Source: an uncultured Gammaproteobacteria bacterium
Lineage (GTDB): Bacteria > Pseudomonadota > Gammaproteobacteria > GCA-002705445 > GCA-002716945
Direction of reading: 5' to 3'
NCBI GenBank assembly: GCA_902521725.1
Contig: CABYTF010000001.1
Span: forward strand, 1 to 64,000
DNA length: 64,000 nt
Both the position numbers and the translations under genes were made by a program. The notes beneath the pieces were generated by a model. That model was not told the origin of the DNA. It saw only the letters and a program-made list of their open reading frames with translations, and ran no database searches. Numbering within the stretch: the first letter of the stretch is position 1; each line of letters opens with the position of its first letter. Positions 52,662-62,772 of the stretch are shown here, piece after piece.

Positions 52662-53336
52662 ATGACAGAAAGATTAAACTATATGAAAAGTAAAAAATAT
52701 TTATATCTTGTCACACTCTTAGCTCTTGTAATTTATTTCTACTACAACAATTCATTATTTGAAAAAATTATTTTAGACAACATTGTGAACTTAGAGGATT
52801 ACTATATACAAAATCCCATTTTTTTTATGTTCTCATATTTTATTACATATGTAGTTCTTACAACGTTATCTCTTCCAGTTGCGCTGATACTTGGCTTACT
52901 GTCAGGGTTTATATTCGATATATATAGCGCCATTATACTAATATCTTTTGCATCATCATTTGGGGCAACTGCCGCTATGCTAATTTCAAGATATCTAATA
53001 AGCGATTATATAAATAGAAAATTTTCAAATGAAATTTCTTTGATCGATAATGAAATGAATAAACATGGAGCGTATTATCTATTCGCTCTTAGAATGTCGC
53101 CTATATTTCCTTTCTTTATGATTAATGCTGCTTTTGGTATAACAAAAATCAAAACATTAACTTTTTATTTGATAAGTCAACTCGGGATGCTTCCTGGAAC
53201 TATTATAATTATTCTTATTGGGTCAGAATTGAATGACTTTTTGATCAAAGGAAGTCCTTTCAGTATTGACCTTGTTCTATATCTGACCTTGTTAGGTCTG
53301 ATTCCGCTTCTATTTAAAAAATACAACAGATATTAG
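52662..53336 (+). CDS. TVP38/TMEM64-like (VTT domain) membrane protein
   Basis: 224 residues with about six hydrophobic segments and the family block SLPVALILGLLSGFIFD, then SFGATAAMLISRYL and LRMSPIFPFFMINAAFG. These proteins are linked to lipid scrambling or DedA-like roles in the inner membrane. An ATG seven codons in (MKSKKYLYLV) is an alternative start. Confidence 0.85.
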   Translation: MTERLNYMKSKKYLYLVTLLALVIYFYYNNSLFEKIILDNIVNLEDYYIQNPIFFMFSYFITYVVLTTLSLPVALILGLLSGFIFDIYSAIILISFASSFGATAAMLISRYLISDYINRKFSNEISLIDNEMNKHGAYYLFALRMSPIFPFFMINAAFGITKIKTLTFYLISQLGMLPGTIIIILIGSELNDFLIKGSPFSIDLVLYLTLLGLIPLLFKKYNRY

Positions 53337-53387
53337 AAGTATTTGTATTAAATGAAAATATTTTATGGTCAGAGATTTACTGTACTT

Positions 53388-54254
53388 TTAAGCAATTAAC
53401 TTTTTCAAATACTTTCCGTACTCACTGTTTGAATATTCCTCAGCTATTTTGTTCAAATCGTCAGACGATATATATCCTTTCTTATAAGCTATTTCTTCGG
53501 GACATAAGATTTTCATACCAGTTTTATCCTCAATGCTTTTAACATAATTGCTTGCCATCAAAAAGGATTCTTGGGTACCTGCATCAATCCACATATAGCT
53601 GTCATTGAGAACTTCACTGTAAAGATTATTAGATTTCATATATTCAATATTGACATCTGTAATTTCAAGTTCTCCCCTGTCTGATGGTTCTATGTTTTTT
53701 GCTATCTGTGGTGCATCTGAATCGTAAAAGTATAATCCAGTTACTGCCAAATTAGACTTAGGCTTCGCAGGCTTTTCTTCTAGACTTATCACTCGATTGT
53801 TGCCATCAATTTCACATATTCCAAATCGTTCGGGGTCATGAACCTCATATGAAAAAACAGTACTACTATCTCTCATCGAACTTTCAACAAGCTTGCTCTC
53901 TAGACCGTCACCATAAAATATATTATCAGCTAACATAAGCGCTGAGGGCTGGTTAGTTAAAAAGTTTTCAGCAATTATAAGTGCTTGTGCTATACCATCC
54001 GGAGTTGGTTGAATATCATAGGAGACATTAATTCCAAAATTTTTGCCATCTCCAATGAGGTTTGAGTAATTTTTTACATCCTCTGGAGTCGATATGACTA
54101 GAATATCTCTTATACCTGACATTAGTAAAGTAGCCAGAGAATAATAAATCATGGGTTTATCGTATACTGGAAGTATACATTTACTTGTAGATTTCGTTAA
54201 CGGGTAGAGTCTTGTCCCTTTTCCTCCAGCCAGAATGATTCCTTTTCTATCCAC
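53388..54254 (-). CDS. rmlA: Glucose-1-phosphate thymidylyltransferase
   Basis: 288 residues. The nucleotide site is ILAGGKGTRLYPLT (7-20), with KCILPVYDKPMIYYSLATL following. The block YDIQPTPDGIAQAL and the Asp-rich LMLADNIFYG are intact. It makes dTDP-glucose for surface sugars such as rhamnose. The other rml genes are not in this window. Confidence 0.93.
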   Translation of the reverse strand: MDRKGIILAGGKGTRLYPLTKSTSKCILPVYDKPMIYYSLATLLMSGIRDILVISTPEDVKNYSNLIGDGKNFGINVSYDIQPTPDGIAQALIIAENFLTNQPSALMLADNIFYGDGLESKLVESSMRDSSTVFSYEVHDPERFGICEIDGNNRVISLEEKPAKPKSNLAVTGLYFYDSDAPQIAKNIEPSDRGELEITDVNIEYMKSNNLYSEVLNDSYMWIDAGTQESFLMASNYVKSIEDKTGMKILCPEEIAYKKGYISSDDLNKIAEEYSNSEYGKYLKKLIA

Positions 54255-54328
54255 AAAAATTTCCCATAAAGTAATTAATTTTAATGATAATTTAATATCA
54301 TTTCTATTTCTATGGCTGTGCGTAAATT

Positions 54329-54401
54329 TGCCGGAAAGTGGAATCGAACCACTGACCTACGCGTTACGAATGCGGTGCTCTGCCAACTGAGCTATTCCGG
54401 C
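54329..54401 (-). tRNA. tRNA-Thr(CGU)
   Basis: 73 bases on the minus strand including discriminator A. Acceptor GCCGGAA pairs TTCCGGC; D arm is GCTC-AGTTGGCA-GAGC; T arm is AGTGG-TTCGATT-CCACT. The anticodon loop TTCGTAA gives CGT (Thr, codon ACG). The anticodon stem CCGCA / CGCGT pairs only at three of five positions. No CCA is encoded. E. coli tRNA-Thr(CGU) has the same loop and variable region. Confidence 0.93.
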
Positions 54402-54450
54402 TAGAATACTGTCCATGAACAGGGGTTTATATTATCATAATGGTCTGCTT

Positions 54451-54651
54451 ATGAATATTATACTTAATAACCAATCAGATGAAATCCGCGATGGTATTAC
54501 GATTAGAGAACTTTTAGATCATAAGAAGATTCACACTAAGTATATCGCTGTAGAGATAAATCAAAAAATTATTCCCAGATCCAAATATAATCAGCATGAA
54601 TTGAAAGAGGGGGATAAAATTGAAATCATAACCGCAATCGGTGGGGGTTAA
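54451..54651 (+). CDS. thiS: Sulfur carrier protein ThiS
   Basis: 66-residue ubiquitin-like sulfur carrier for thiamine thiazole synthesis. It ends in the required Gly-Gly (TAIGGG). The ATG at 54451 gives the normal length; an earlier ATG at 54415 would add 12 residues. ThiG follows after two bases. No TPP riboswitch fits in the 49 bases before the gene because the tRNA is immediately upstream. Confidence 0.93.
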   Translation: MNIILNNQSDEIRDGITIRELLDHKKIHTKYIAVEINQKIIPRSKYNQHELKEGDKIEIITAIGGG

Positions 54652-54653
54652 GT

Positions 54654-55436
54654 TTGAGAAAATTAATCATTGATAACAAAGAATACAAATCTAGATTAAT
54701 CCTCGGAACTGGAAAATATAAAGACTTTGAGGAAACAGGTAAAGCAGTTGAAGCAAGTGGGTGTGAAATGGTGACAGTAGCAATCAGAAGACTAAACATT
54801 GGCCAGGATAAGGACTCACCTAGCTTACTTGATGTAGTTTCACCTGAGAGGTTCACAATATTGCCTAATACAGCTGGATGCTATACCAGCGAAGATGCAG
54901 TAAGAACCTGTGAATTAGCTTCAGAGCTTTTGTCTGGAAAAATGCTCGTAAAACTAGAAGTACTGAGTGACAGTAAAACACTCTACCCAAACGTGGTGGA
55001 GACACTGAAAGCTTCAGAAATGCTTGTGAAGAAAGGTTTTAAAGTAATGGTTTATACAACTGATGATCCTGTCGTTGCGAAAGAACTAGAAAAAATTGGA
55101 TGTGAATGCATAATGCCATTAGGTTCTGCTATAGGCTCAGGGTTAGGCATTATAAATGAGTTCAATATTAGAGAAATAGTTGAGAATGCAGAAGTTCCAA
55201 TAATCGTTGACGCGGGAGTAGGCACTGCCAGTGATGCTTGTATAGCGATGGAACTTGGGTGTGATGGAGTGCTCATGAATACTGCAATAGCATGTGCGAA
55301 AAATCCTATATTGATGGCATCCGCAATGAAACACGCAATAGAAGCAGGTAGTAAAGCATATGAAGCCGGTAGAATAGCAAAAACACTAAAGGGCGTTGCG
55401 TCATCTCCAAAAGATGGAATGATTACAGATGAGTAG
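54654..55436 (+). CDS. thiG: Thiazole synthase ThiG
   Basis: 260-residue TIM-barrel enzyme that builds the thiazole phosphate of thiamine from ThiS-COSH. The lysine region [10 protein letters not shown]-like segment ([18 protein letters not shown]) is present, with [11 protein letters not shown] and [11 protein letters not shown]. It starts with TTG at 54654. It overlaps trmB by eight bases. Confidence 0.95.
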   Translation: MRKLIIDNKEYKSRLILGTGKYKDFEETGKAVEASGCEMVTVAIRRLNIGQDKDSPSLLDVVSPERFTILPNTAGCYTSEDAVRTCELASELLSGKMLVKLEVLSDSKTLYPNVVETLKASEMLVKKGFKVMVYTTDDPVVAKELEKIGCECIMPLGSAIGSGLGIINEFNIREIVENAEVPIIVDAGVGTASDACIAMELGCDGVLMNTAIACAKNPILMASAMKHAIEAGSKAYEAGRIAKTLKGVASSPKDGMITDE

Positions 55437-56013
55437 ACCAATATATTACAAGTCATTTAGATCAAGGAAATTCAAGAATATACACTTAACATCTAGTTCA
55501 ATAGTAGATGCTACAAATAAATCAGACGATGTTATCTTGGATATCGGCTTTGGAACTGGAGAGTCAACCATTAAACTTAATGAAATATTCTCTGATCATG
55601 TCGTCTGTGGTATAGAGGCATACAAACCAGGTGTTAAGAAGTTGATGACAGAGAGAATACCAGTGGAATATGGAGATGCGACTGAGATAATTGAGAAATT
55701 TGACGAGAACAAAATTTCGCAAATTTATATGCTTTTCCCAGATCCATGGCAGAAAGTTAAACATAGAAAACGTAGACTATTTAGTGAATACACTTTTAGG
55801 ATCATAGATCGTATCCTCAAAAGAGATGGATTCTTTCATTTTGCATCTGACAATATAAGTTATGCTTTTCAAGCTAAACGCATTATTGAAAAAGCGACCT
55901 CCAGAGAGGTTGAATTTTCAAAGCATAGAGGTTTCAGACCAGTTACAAGATATGAAGTTAAAGGCATCAGAAAAAGAAACTTTATCTTTGATCTAATCTA
56001 TTTCAAGAACTAG
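55429..56013 (+). CDS. trmB: tRNA (guanine-N7)-methyltransferase
   Basis: 194-residue SAM-dependent enzyme that methylates G46 of tRNAs. The SAM site is [12 protein letters not shown] near residues 36-47, and the conserved [17 protein letters not shown] block follows. It is shorter than many TrmB proteins (often about 210-240 residues), having little N-terminal extension. It ends convergently 11 bases inside the SulP gene. Confidence 0.94.
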   Translation: MSRPIYYKSFRSRKFKNIHLTSSSIVDATNKSDDVILDIGFGTGESTIKLNEIFSDHVVCGIEAYKPGVKKLMTERIPVEYGDATEIIEKFDENKISQIYMLFPDPWQKVKHRKRRLFSEYTFRIIDRILKRDGFFHFASDNISYAFQAKRIIEKATSREVEFSKHRGFRPVTRYEVKGIRKRNFIFDLIYFKN

Positions 56014-57319
56014 TTTTTGTTTTCTCAATCATAAGTGACATCAAAAATCCAAAAATAATGCCTGTCCATATGTGAGTATTGATACCAGAGAATAATTCTA
56101 TTGAGAGTATTGGAAATAACAGCGTACTCAAAAAAGTAATCCAACATACTAATCCTTTTTCTGAATTATTGGCTAGAAGCTCTCTCATTTTTTTGACCTT
56201 AATGAGTGGAAGAACAGCAAAAATAACTATTATTCCTAATGTCGCTTCAGGTAAATTAAATAAGAACGGTGTTGCGTATAGCAGAGTAATCATTACGATT
56301 ATAGTTGTAGTAATTGATGATATCGGACTATACGATCCTACAGATTCATTTACTGCCGATCTTGAAAAAGAACCAGACACAGGGTAAGAACCTGAAACAC
56401 TAGATGCAATGTTACCAAGGCCTTGACCAAGTAACTCTTGATTAGAATTTACAGGTGTTGGATATTTGTACATTTCGATACCTTTCGAGTTCTTAATAGG
56501 CTCTTTTTGTTCTAACTGTCTGGCAATCGCTATAGCTTCCATAAACCCAACAAAGCTTATGATTACTGTGTGAATTATAAACATGAATATTAAGTCTGGA
56601 CTAATGTCAAATCCGCTGAATGAGAATCTAGGAAGACCCTCGGGTATTGTGCCCACTATCGGTCCTTGATAACTGGTAAATTTAGAAATAATTATAGTCA
56701 CTATAACAGCAGCAAGAACTGCTATGTTCCCGAAGAATTGATACTTGGTGAACTTATTTTTAAGAATATATAAAACTATCAGTGCTGTTAGTGACATTAA
56801 TACAGCGTAGAAATTTATTGGTGTTTGTTCTAGGAAAGTACTTATCTCCAGTAAATCGCTGAGTAACACTTTATCAAGACCAAAAACTTTACTTAATTGA
56901 GAACTTGCAATAATTAATGCTGCTGCTGAAGTGAAGCCAAGTATCACATGTTCTTTCAAAACGATATCAATAAACTTGCCAGCTTTTGCTAAAGAGAGGA
57001 CTACTTGGAAGATACCAACACTAAGGGCTAGCATTACTGCAAATGAGATATACATTGTCTGATCACCATACGTCAATGATGACACAGCAACAGCAGTCAA
57101 CAGGCTAACCATTGCGACTGGCCCGGTAGCAAGATATCTCGAAGAACCAAAGAATGCAGCTACTGCAACAGGAATAAAAGATGCATATAATCCATAGACG
57201 GGATCAAGGTTTGCTAATGATGCATATGCCATAGATTGTGGAATAATAATCATAGCGATAGTTGTTCCAGCAATTAAGTCTCTTGTAATGTATTCTTTTT
57301 TTGAGAGTGCGTCAGGCAA
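56003..57319 (-). CDS. SulP-family anion transporter without STAS domain
   Basis: 438 residues with about 10-12 membrane segments. The signature IIIPQSMAYASLANLDPVYG is near the N-terminus, and GSYPVSGSFSRSAVNESVG is in the middle. Typical SulP proteins end in a cytoplasmic STAS domain, which is absent here. Substrate may be sulfate, bicarbonate or another anion. The start is uncertain: the reported TTG is the only standard start. The conserved SWLP head extends upstream in frame with no ATG, GTG or TTG, so a rare ATT/ATC start is possible. Confidence 0.82.
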   Translation of the reverse strand: MPDALSKKEYITRDLIAGTTIAMIIIPQSMAYASLANLDPVYGLYASFIPVAVAAFFGSSRYLATGPVAMVSLLTAVAVSSLTYGDQTMYISFAVMLALSVGIFQVVLSLAKAGKFIDIVLKEHVILGFTSAAALIIASSQLSKVFGLDKVLLSDLLEISTFLEQTPINFYAVLMSLTALIVLYILKNKFTKYQFFGNIAVLAAVIVTIIISKFTSYQGPIVGTIPEGLPRFSFSGFDISPDLIFMFIIHTVIISFVGFMEAIAIARQLEQKEPIKNSKGIEMYKYPTPVNSNQELLGQGLGNIASSVSGSYPVSGSFSRSAVNESVGSYSPISSITTTIIVMITLLYATPFLFNLPEATLGIIVIFAVLPLIKVKKMRELLANNSEKGLVCWITFLSTLLFPILSIELFSGINTHIWTGIIFGFLMSLMIEKTKTSS

Positions 57320-57499
57320 CCAAGAAGCAAAATTGAGCGCTAGAGATCTGATATAAATAATGTAATTGATGTTTAAAACCTCTTCTGGACTCTGTTAAGT
57401 CGGTATAATATAAACATAATGAATTTTTTACAAGATTGTTTTGTGAACATCTATTTATTATATCACTAGAAATGGAACACAAGACTTATAATTAAATTT

Positions 57500-58528
57500 A
57501 TGAAATATAAAAAATTATCTAATACAGACTTGAGTGTCAGCCTTATATGTTTAGGGACCATGACGTATGGTGAACAAAATAATGAACGCGAAGCACATGA
57601 ACAATTAGATTACTCTTTATCAAAGGGTGTAAACTTTATTGATACGGCGGAGATGTATGCAATCCCACCAAAAGAAGAAACTCAAGGAAGAACTGAAGAA
57701 ATCATAGGAACTTGGTTATCCACAAGAAATGATCGCGATAAAATTATAATAGCAACCAAAGTAGCTGGTCCTGGTATGGAATATTTACGAGGAGGTTCCA
57801 GACTAGATAAGAAAAGTATTTCTCAAGCTATAGATGGTTCGTTGAAAAGACTAAAAACTGATTATATCGACCTATACCAAGTCCATTGGCCAGAGAGGAA
57901 ATCAAACTATTTTGGAAGGTTAGGGTATCAATACACTGAAGATATGGGTGTTCCAATTGAAGAGACACTTGAGGCAATGTCAGAACTAGTGAAATCAGGC
58001 AAGGTACGCTACATCGGTATATCTAATGAAACACCATGGGGAACAAAAAAATATTTAGAGTTAGCTAAAGAGAAAGGTTTTGAAAAAATCGTCTCCATCC
58101 AAAACCCATACTCTTTACTCAATAGGATTTACGAAGTGGGATTAGCTGAAATTTCACAGCATGAAAATGTTGGATTGCTTGCATACTCACCTCTTGGTTT
58201 TGGTCAACTAACTGGTAAATATATCGACAAAACAGATAAACAGTCGCGACTTGGTCTATTCGGAGATTGGTTCACACGTTACAGCAATAGCAGATGCTTG
58301 CATGCCGTGAAACAATATGCGGAAATAGCAAAAAATCATAATTTATCACTGACTCACTTATCGCTTGCATTCGTAAATATACAGCCTTTTGTAACATCTA
58401 ACATCATAGGAGCTACAACTATGGAGCAGCTTAAAGAAAATATTGAATCTGTAGATGTGAATTTAAGTGAGGAAATTATTGAAGAAATTAACCAAGTACA
58501 TGAAGACCAACCTAATCCAGCACCATAA
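57500..58528 (+). CDS. tas: Aldo/keto reductase, Tas-like
   Basis: 342 residues. The TIM-barrel NADPH reductase pattern includes GVNFIDTAEMY (catalytic Tyr and Asp), QVHWPERK and the Tas-type GEQNNEREAHEQLDY. E. coli Tas is of similar length. The natural substrate is not known. It stands alone, with a possible promoter TTGTTT-17-TATATC at about 57435-57465. Confidence 0.87.
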   Translation: MKYKKLSNTDLSVSLICLGTMTYGEQNNEREAHEQLDYSLSKGVNFIDTAEMYAIPPKEETQGRTEEIIGTWLSTRNDRDKIIIATKVAGPGMEYLRGGSRLDKKSISQAIDGSLKRLKTDYIDLYQVHWPERKSNYFGRLGYQYTEDMGVPIEETLEAMSELVKSGKVRYIGISNETPWGTKKYLELAKEKGFEKIVSIQNPYSLLNRIYEVGLAEISQHENVGLLAYSPLGFGQLTGKYIDKTDKQSRLGLFGDWFTRYSNSRCLHAVKQYAEIAKNHNLSLTHLSLAFVNIQPFVTSNIIGATTMEQLKENIESVDVNLSEEIIEEINQVHEDQPNPAP

Positions 58529-58536
58529 ATACTACC

Positions 58537-59223
58537 TCAGTTGAAGTGTTCTCTAATTGCAGTATTGAGAGCATCAGCTTCTTCGGTATAGTCTAAGCTT
58601 AATGCTTTAATATTAATGCTTCCTGGTTGAATTAAAAATGAATCCCTACTCCAATACTTGCCTGCATCATGATTCAAAACTAAAGATGTAATCTTTAAAG
58701 ATTCTATAATTTTAAAAATACCCTTTTTGATTGTGCCCGTATGCCCATAAGGTACCCGCGTGCCTTCGGGGAAAATAATTAGTGTTCTCTTGTTGGCTAT
58801 ATGGTCATTACATGAATTCATTATTTTTTTCAGTGCGGTAACTCCATCAGAACGATCTATGGCTATATTTTTTAGCAGAAATAGACACCATCCGAATAGT
58901 GGTATCCTTAGTAGTTCTTTTTTTAATATAAAAATCGGTTTTTCAGCATGTGCTGCAAGAAATAAAGTCTCCCATGCGGATTGATGTCTAGAGATAATTA
59001 GCTGAGAGGAATTAACCCAGGGTCCATCATATGTATAAGATAGTGAACAAAATAGTTTTAAAAAATATAGGTTGTACCTGCACCATAATTTACTTATTTT
59101 TAAACATGTACTGTAGGATAGAATGCCAGCTAAAAATGCAATAGGTCCAAATATCAAAACAGAGATAATGAGATTAAGCCAGAAAGAAATTGATCTAAAT
59201 ATTAAGAATGTATTGTTTATCAT
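58537..59223 (-). CDS. plsC: 1-acyl-sn-glycerol-3-phosphate acyltransferase
   Basis: About 228 residues. Acyltransferase blocks: ISRHQSAWET (HX4E variant, common in some gammaproteobacteria), FPEGTRVPYG and LPIxxL-like LVLNHDAGKYW. One or two N-terminal membrane segments. It makes phosphatidic acid for membranes. The ATG at 59221-59223 avoids most of the overlap with gmhB; an upstream ATG at 59262 is possible. Confidence 0.88.
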   Translation of the reverse strand: MINNTFLIFRSISFWLNLIISVLIFGPIAFLAGILSYSTCLKISKLWCRYNLYFLKLFCSLSYTYDGPWVNSSQLIISRHQSAWETLFLAAHAEKPIFILKKELLRIPLFGWCLFLLKNIAIDRSDGVTALKKIMNSCNDHIANKRTLIIFPEGTRVPYGHTGTIKKGIFKIIESLKITSLVLNHDAGKYWSRDSFLIQPGSINIKALSLDYTEEADALNTAIREHFN

Positions 59224-59755
59224 ATTCAACAACGAATTGAGCAGCATCAAATAGATCATCAAAAATATCTAAATCAGACATTTCATTTGATAACTCACTG
59301 CCATTACCTGTTTTAACACCCAATGGTTTGCACCCAGAAGCAAGTGCCGCTCTTATATCGCGAATGGAATCCCCTATCGCGAATACTCTAGATAGGTCAA
59401 TATTTAATCTTTCTGATATTTCTAGATACATACCGGGCTTAGGTTTCCTGAATGATGAGTTTTTTTCAGGATGGTCATAACAGTAATAAGTTAAAAAAAT
59501 ATTACCACCATATTTGGTACATGTATTTACAAGCTTATTGTGTATTTTGAGCATCTCATCGTAACTAATTATTCCCCTACTTATTCCTGCTTGATTAGAT
59601 ATTAGGATAATTTTATAGGAATTTTTTGTGAGGAGTGAAATTGCCTCCATGCTCCTTTCAATTGGAATCCATTCATCAGGTATTTTTATATATGCTGATG
59701 AGTCATGGTTTATGACCCCGTCGCGATCTAAAATTATGTACTTACTCTGATTCAT
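59195..59755 (-). CDS. gmhB: D-glycero-D-manno-heptose 1,7-bisphosphate phosphatase-like HAD enzyme
   Basis: 186 residues of the HAD histidinol-phosphatase/GmhB type. Catalytic DRDGVIN at residues 10-16, then [18 protein letters not shown] and [13 protein letters not shown]. GmhB acts in LPS heptose synthesis. It overlaps glyS by 14 bases and plsC by 29 bases. The pairing glyS-gmhB-plsC is common in gammaproteobacteria. Confidence 0.9.
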   Translation of the reverse strand: MNQSKYIILDRDGVINHDSSAYIKIPDEWIPIERSMEAISLLTKNSYKIILISNQAGISRGIISYDEMLKIHNKLVNTCTKYGGNIFLTYYCYDHPEKNSSFRKPKPGMYLEISERLNIDLSRVFAIGDSIRDIRAALASGCKPLGVKTGNGSELSNEMSDLDIFDDLFDAAQFVVEYDKQYILNI

Positions 59756-61097
59756 CCGAAAAATAGTTCATAAAAAATTGTTTTACATCATCTATTTTTA
59801 TAGATTTTTGTTCCATTGAATCACGATCTCTTACTGTTAATGTATTTTTTTCCAAAGAATCGAAGTCAATCGTCATACATAATGGCGTGCCGATCTCATC
59901 ATGTTTTCTATAACTCTTACCAATGTTTCCCGTGTTCTCAACTACTACTCTGCCAATTTGAAACTTTTGCAATGATGTCTTGATGTCATGTGCAAGTTTT
60001 ACAAGATCCTCATTATTTCTTTTTAGAGGTATAACTGCAGCTTTGATTGGCGAGAGGTGTTTTTTTAATTTCAATACAGTTCTTTTTTTATTGTCAGGTA
60101 GCTCCTCAATAGTATAAGCCTCATTTATAATTGCTAATACTCCCCTGTCTACACCTGCTGAGGGCTCAATTACGTACGGGACTATCCATTCATTATTTTC
60201 GTTTTGTATAGCTAGACGTGTATTAGAGTCATTATTTTCCATAACGTTTGCATTTATGTTAAGTTCTTTCTGATTTTTAGTATGAGACCCAAGGTCAAAA
60301 TCAGTTCTATTAGCAATCCCCTCGAGCTCCTCTGAGCCATGTGGAAATTGATACATAATATCAACTGTCGATTTAGAGTAATGTGCTAAGTCATCGCCCG
60401 TTACAGTGAGGAGTTCAAGTTTATCTCTTGGTATCCCTTGATCAATCCACCAGCTGACCCTTTCATCTACCCACCTTTTATGCCACTCTTCGTCTTCACC
60501 AGGAGTAACGAAAAACTCCAGCTCCATTTGTTCAAACTCTCGAACTCTAAAAATAAAGTTCCTTGGTGTAATTTCATTTCTAAATGACTTTCCAATTTGT
60601 GCAATACCAAAGGGTAATGATCTGGATGTTGAATCAATCACATTTTTAAAGTTAATGTAAATTTGTTGTGCTGTCTCTGGTCTTAAATAGGCAACAGAGG
60701 AATCATCTACGATAGGACCAACGCTAGTCTCAAACATAAGATTAAATTCTCTTGGGTCAGTTAACTCCTCGCCAATACACTGTTCTGGTATTTGATCTTC
60801 TCTAAACCTAAGACCACAACTTTTACAGTCAACTAAAGGATCAGTGAAGGTGTCTTGATGTCCAGAATATTTAAGAACATCTGGATGAGTAAGTATAGAT
60901 GTATCGAGACCCTCTACATCATCTCTGTTGTATACAGTTGATTTCCACCATGCATTTTTTAGATTATTTTTTAATTCAACACCTAATGGACCATAGTCAT
61001 ATAATCCTTGAATACCACCATAAATCTCATTTGATTGAAAAATAAAGCCTCTTCGTTTACAAAGAGCAACCAAATCTTCCATAGTATGTTGTGCCAA
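59742..61097 (-). CDS. glyS: Glycyl-tRNA synthetase, dimeric (single-chain) type
   Basis: 451-residue class II synthetase of the alpha2 type (as in Firmicutes, archaea and eukaryotes). Blocks: [18 protein letters not shown] at the N-terminus, [20 protein letters not shown] (motif 2), then [11 protein letters not shown] (motif 3), and a C-terminal anticodon domain. Most gammaproteobacteria have the separate alpha and beta subunits instead. The start is TTG at 61095-61097 with AAGGAG five bases upstream; an ATG five codons in is the alternative. Confidence 0.93.
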   Translation of the reverse strand: MAQHTMEDLVALCKRRGFIFQSNEIYGGIQGLYDYGPLGVELKNNLKNAWWKSTVYNRDDVEGLDTSILTHPDVLKYSGHQDTFTDPLVDCKSCGLRFREDQIPEQCIGEELTDPREFNLMFETSVGPIVDDSSVAYLRPETAQQIYINFKNVIDSTSRSLPFGIAQIGKSFRNEITPRNFIFRVREFEQMELEFFVTPGEDEEWHKRWVDERVSWWIDQGIPRDKLELLTVTGDDLAHYSKSTVDIMYQFPHGSEELEGIANRTDFDLGSHTKNQKELNINANVMENNDSNTRLAIQNENNEWIVPYVIEPSAGVDRGVLAIINEAYTIEELPDNKKRTVLKLKKHLSPIKAAVIPLKRNNEDLVKLAHDIKTSLQKFQIGRVVVENTGNIGKSYRKHDEIGTPLCMTIDFDSLEKNTLTVRDRDSMEQKSIKIDDVKQFFMNYFSDESE

Positions 61098-61200
61098 ATC
61101 TACTCCTTGGGAATATAGAAATTATACTTCTATAAGCTTTATAAGCATAAGATTTTTAGATATTTCGTGTTAATTCTGAGTATTATGCCTATCCTTAAAA

Positions 61201-61216
61201 TAGTGCACATGCACAT
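61201..61216. promoter_or_regulatory. Candidate NtrC enhancer site, distal
   Basis: TAGTGCACATGCACAT holds two GTGCA/TGCAC half sites similar to NtrC sites. It is centred about 116 bases before the predicted glnA start. Confidence 0.5.
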
Positions 61217-61241
61217 TTATAGGATATATAGTGTTCGAATA

Positions 61242-61251
61242 TGGTGCACTA
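61242..61251. promoter_or_regulatory. Candidate NtrC enhancer site, proximal
   Basis: TGGTGCACTA matches both half-site types (TGGTGCA and TGCACTA). It is centred about 78 bases before the predicted glnA start, a usual enhancer distance. Confidence 0.55.
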
Positions 61252-61296
61252 TATGATACAATTTAGAGCATCAATGAAAAAGATAAAGTTGGTGAT

Positions 61297-61314
61297 ATGG
61301 CACGATTAATGCAG
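61297..61314 (+). promoter_or_regulatory. Sigma-54 promoter of glnA
   Basis: ATGGCACGATTAATGCAG matches the -24/-12 consensus TGGCAC-N5-TTGCA with GG (61299-61300) and GC (61311-61312) ten bases apart, as required. Transcription should start near 61323, about 30 bases before the ATG. With the NtrC-like sites it indicates nitrogen control by GlnL/GlnG. Confidence 0.85.
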
Positions 61315-61353
61315 ATTTAACAATGCAAATAAAAACCACTAGTGAGGAATAAA

Positions 61354-62766
61354 ATGAGTGCAAATGATATTAAGAAACTAGTCGATGAAAAAGAAGCAAA
61401 ATTCATCGATTATAGATTTACAAACACCCAAGGAAAAGAGCAGCATGTTACTGTAACAGCTTCTGAAGAAGGTATAGAAACTGACTGTTCAGAAGGCAAA
61501 ATGTTTGATGGTTCATCCATAGCAGGATGGAAGGATATTAATGAATCAGACATGATACTTATGCCTGACACAAGTACAGCCTTTGTTGATCCATTTTACG
61601 ATGAACCTACCGTTAATGTTACATGTGATGTGATTGAACCTTCAGATGGTTCGATATACGAGAAAGATCCAAGAGGTATTGCCAAAAAAGCAGAAAAATA
61701 TCTAGTTGATTCAGGTGTTGCTGATACAGCATATTTTGGACCTGAAAATGAATTCTTCGTTTTCGACGATGTTAGGTTTGAGGATACAATTGGAAGTTGC
61801 TTTTTTAAAGTTGATTCCTCTGAAGCTTGCTGGAACAGCGGTAAGACCTACGAAGACGGTAATATGGGACACAGACCTGGAGTTAAAGGTGGATATTTTC
61901 CAGTTCCCCCAGTTGACGCACTGCAAGACTGTAGATCTGCGATGATAACTACATTACATGAGGTTGGTGTCCAATGTGAGGTTCATCATCATGAGGTTGC
62001 GACTGCAGGTCAATGTGAAATAGGAACTTTGTTCAACACACTCGTTAAAAAAGCTGACGAAGTACAAAAGTACAAGTATGTAGTACAAAATGTTGCACAT
62101 GCTTTTGGTAAAACTGCTACCTTTATGCCGAAACCAGTAGTAGGTGATAATGGAACAGGTATGCATGTACACCAATCACTGTCTAAAGATGGTAAAAACA
62201 TTTTTGCAGGTGATAAATATGGTAACTTATCACAAGAAGCTTTATGGTACATCGGTGGAATCATCAAGCATGCAAGGGCTTTAAATGCATTCACTAATGC
62301 ATCTACTAATAGTTACAAAAGGTTGATTCCTGGTTTCGAAGCTCCGGTGATTTTAACTTACTCTGCAAGGAATAGATCAGCATCAATAAGAATTCCATAC
62401 GTCATGAGCGATAAAGCAAGAAGGATTGAAGTCAGATTCCCTGACTCAACTGCAAATCCATATCTAGCTTTCTCTGCAATGATGATGGCTGGTCTCGATG
62501 GTATTAAAAATCAAATTGATCCAGGTCCATCAATGGATAAAGACTTGTTTGCTATTAGCAGGGAAGAAGAAGCGCTCCTCCCAACTGTTGCACCTGGTCT
62601 TGATGTTGCGCTTGATGCACTTGATAAAGATAGAGCATTTTTAAACGCTGGTGATGTATTCACTAACAACATGATTGACTCGTATATTGATCTAAAGATG
62701 GATGAAGTACAAAGATTAAGACAATCTACTCATCCATGTGAATTTGAAATGTACTATAGTCTATAA
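61354..62766 (+). CDS. glnA: Glutamine synthetase type I, lacking the adenylylation tyrosine
   Basis: 470-residue GlnA that makes glutamine from glutamate and ammonia. Blocks: [18 protein letters not shown] (50-67), [13 protein letters not shown] (128-140), [11 protein letters not shown] (266-276) and NRSASIRIP (340-348). The C-terminal region reads [15 protein letters not shown], where DKNLYDLPPEE is usual: the adenylylated Tyr is F399 (codon TTT at 62548-62550). GlnE control of this enzyme is therefore unlikely. The ATG at 61354 has GAGGA five bases upstream; an earlier GTG is rejected. Confidence 0.97.
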   Translation: MSANDIKKLVDEKEAKFIDYRFTNTQGKEQHVTVTASEEGIETDCSEGKMFDGSSIAGWKDINESDMILMPDTSTAFVDPFYDEPTVNVTCDVIEPSDGSIYEKDPRGIAKKAEKYLVDSGVADTAYFGPENEFFVFDDVRFEDTIGSCFFKVDSSEACWNSGKTYEDGNMGHRPGVKGGYFPVPPVDALQDCRSAMITTLHEVGVQCEVHHHEVATAGQCEIGTLFNTLVKKADEVQKYKYVVQNVAHAFGKTATFMPKPVVGDNGTGMHVHQSLSKDGKNIFAGDKYGNLSQEALWYIGGIIKHARALNAFTNASTNSYKRLIPGFEAPVILTYSARNRSASIRIPYVMSDKARRIEVRFPDSTANPYLAFSAMMMAGLDGIKNQIDPGPSMDKDLFAISREEEALLPTVAPGLDVALDALDKDRAFLNAGDVFTNNMIDSYIDLKMDEVQRLRQSTHPCEFEMYYSL

Positions 62767-62772
62767 AAAATA

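Noticed and set aside
54402-54450. TPP riboswitch before thiS
   Set aside because: Only 49 bases separate the tRNA gene from thiS, too short for the THI element, and no conserved core is seen.
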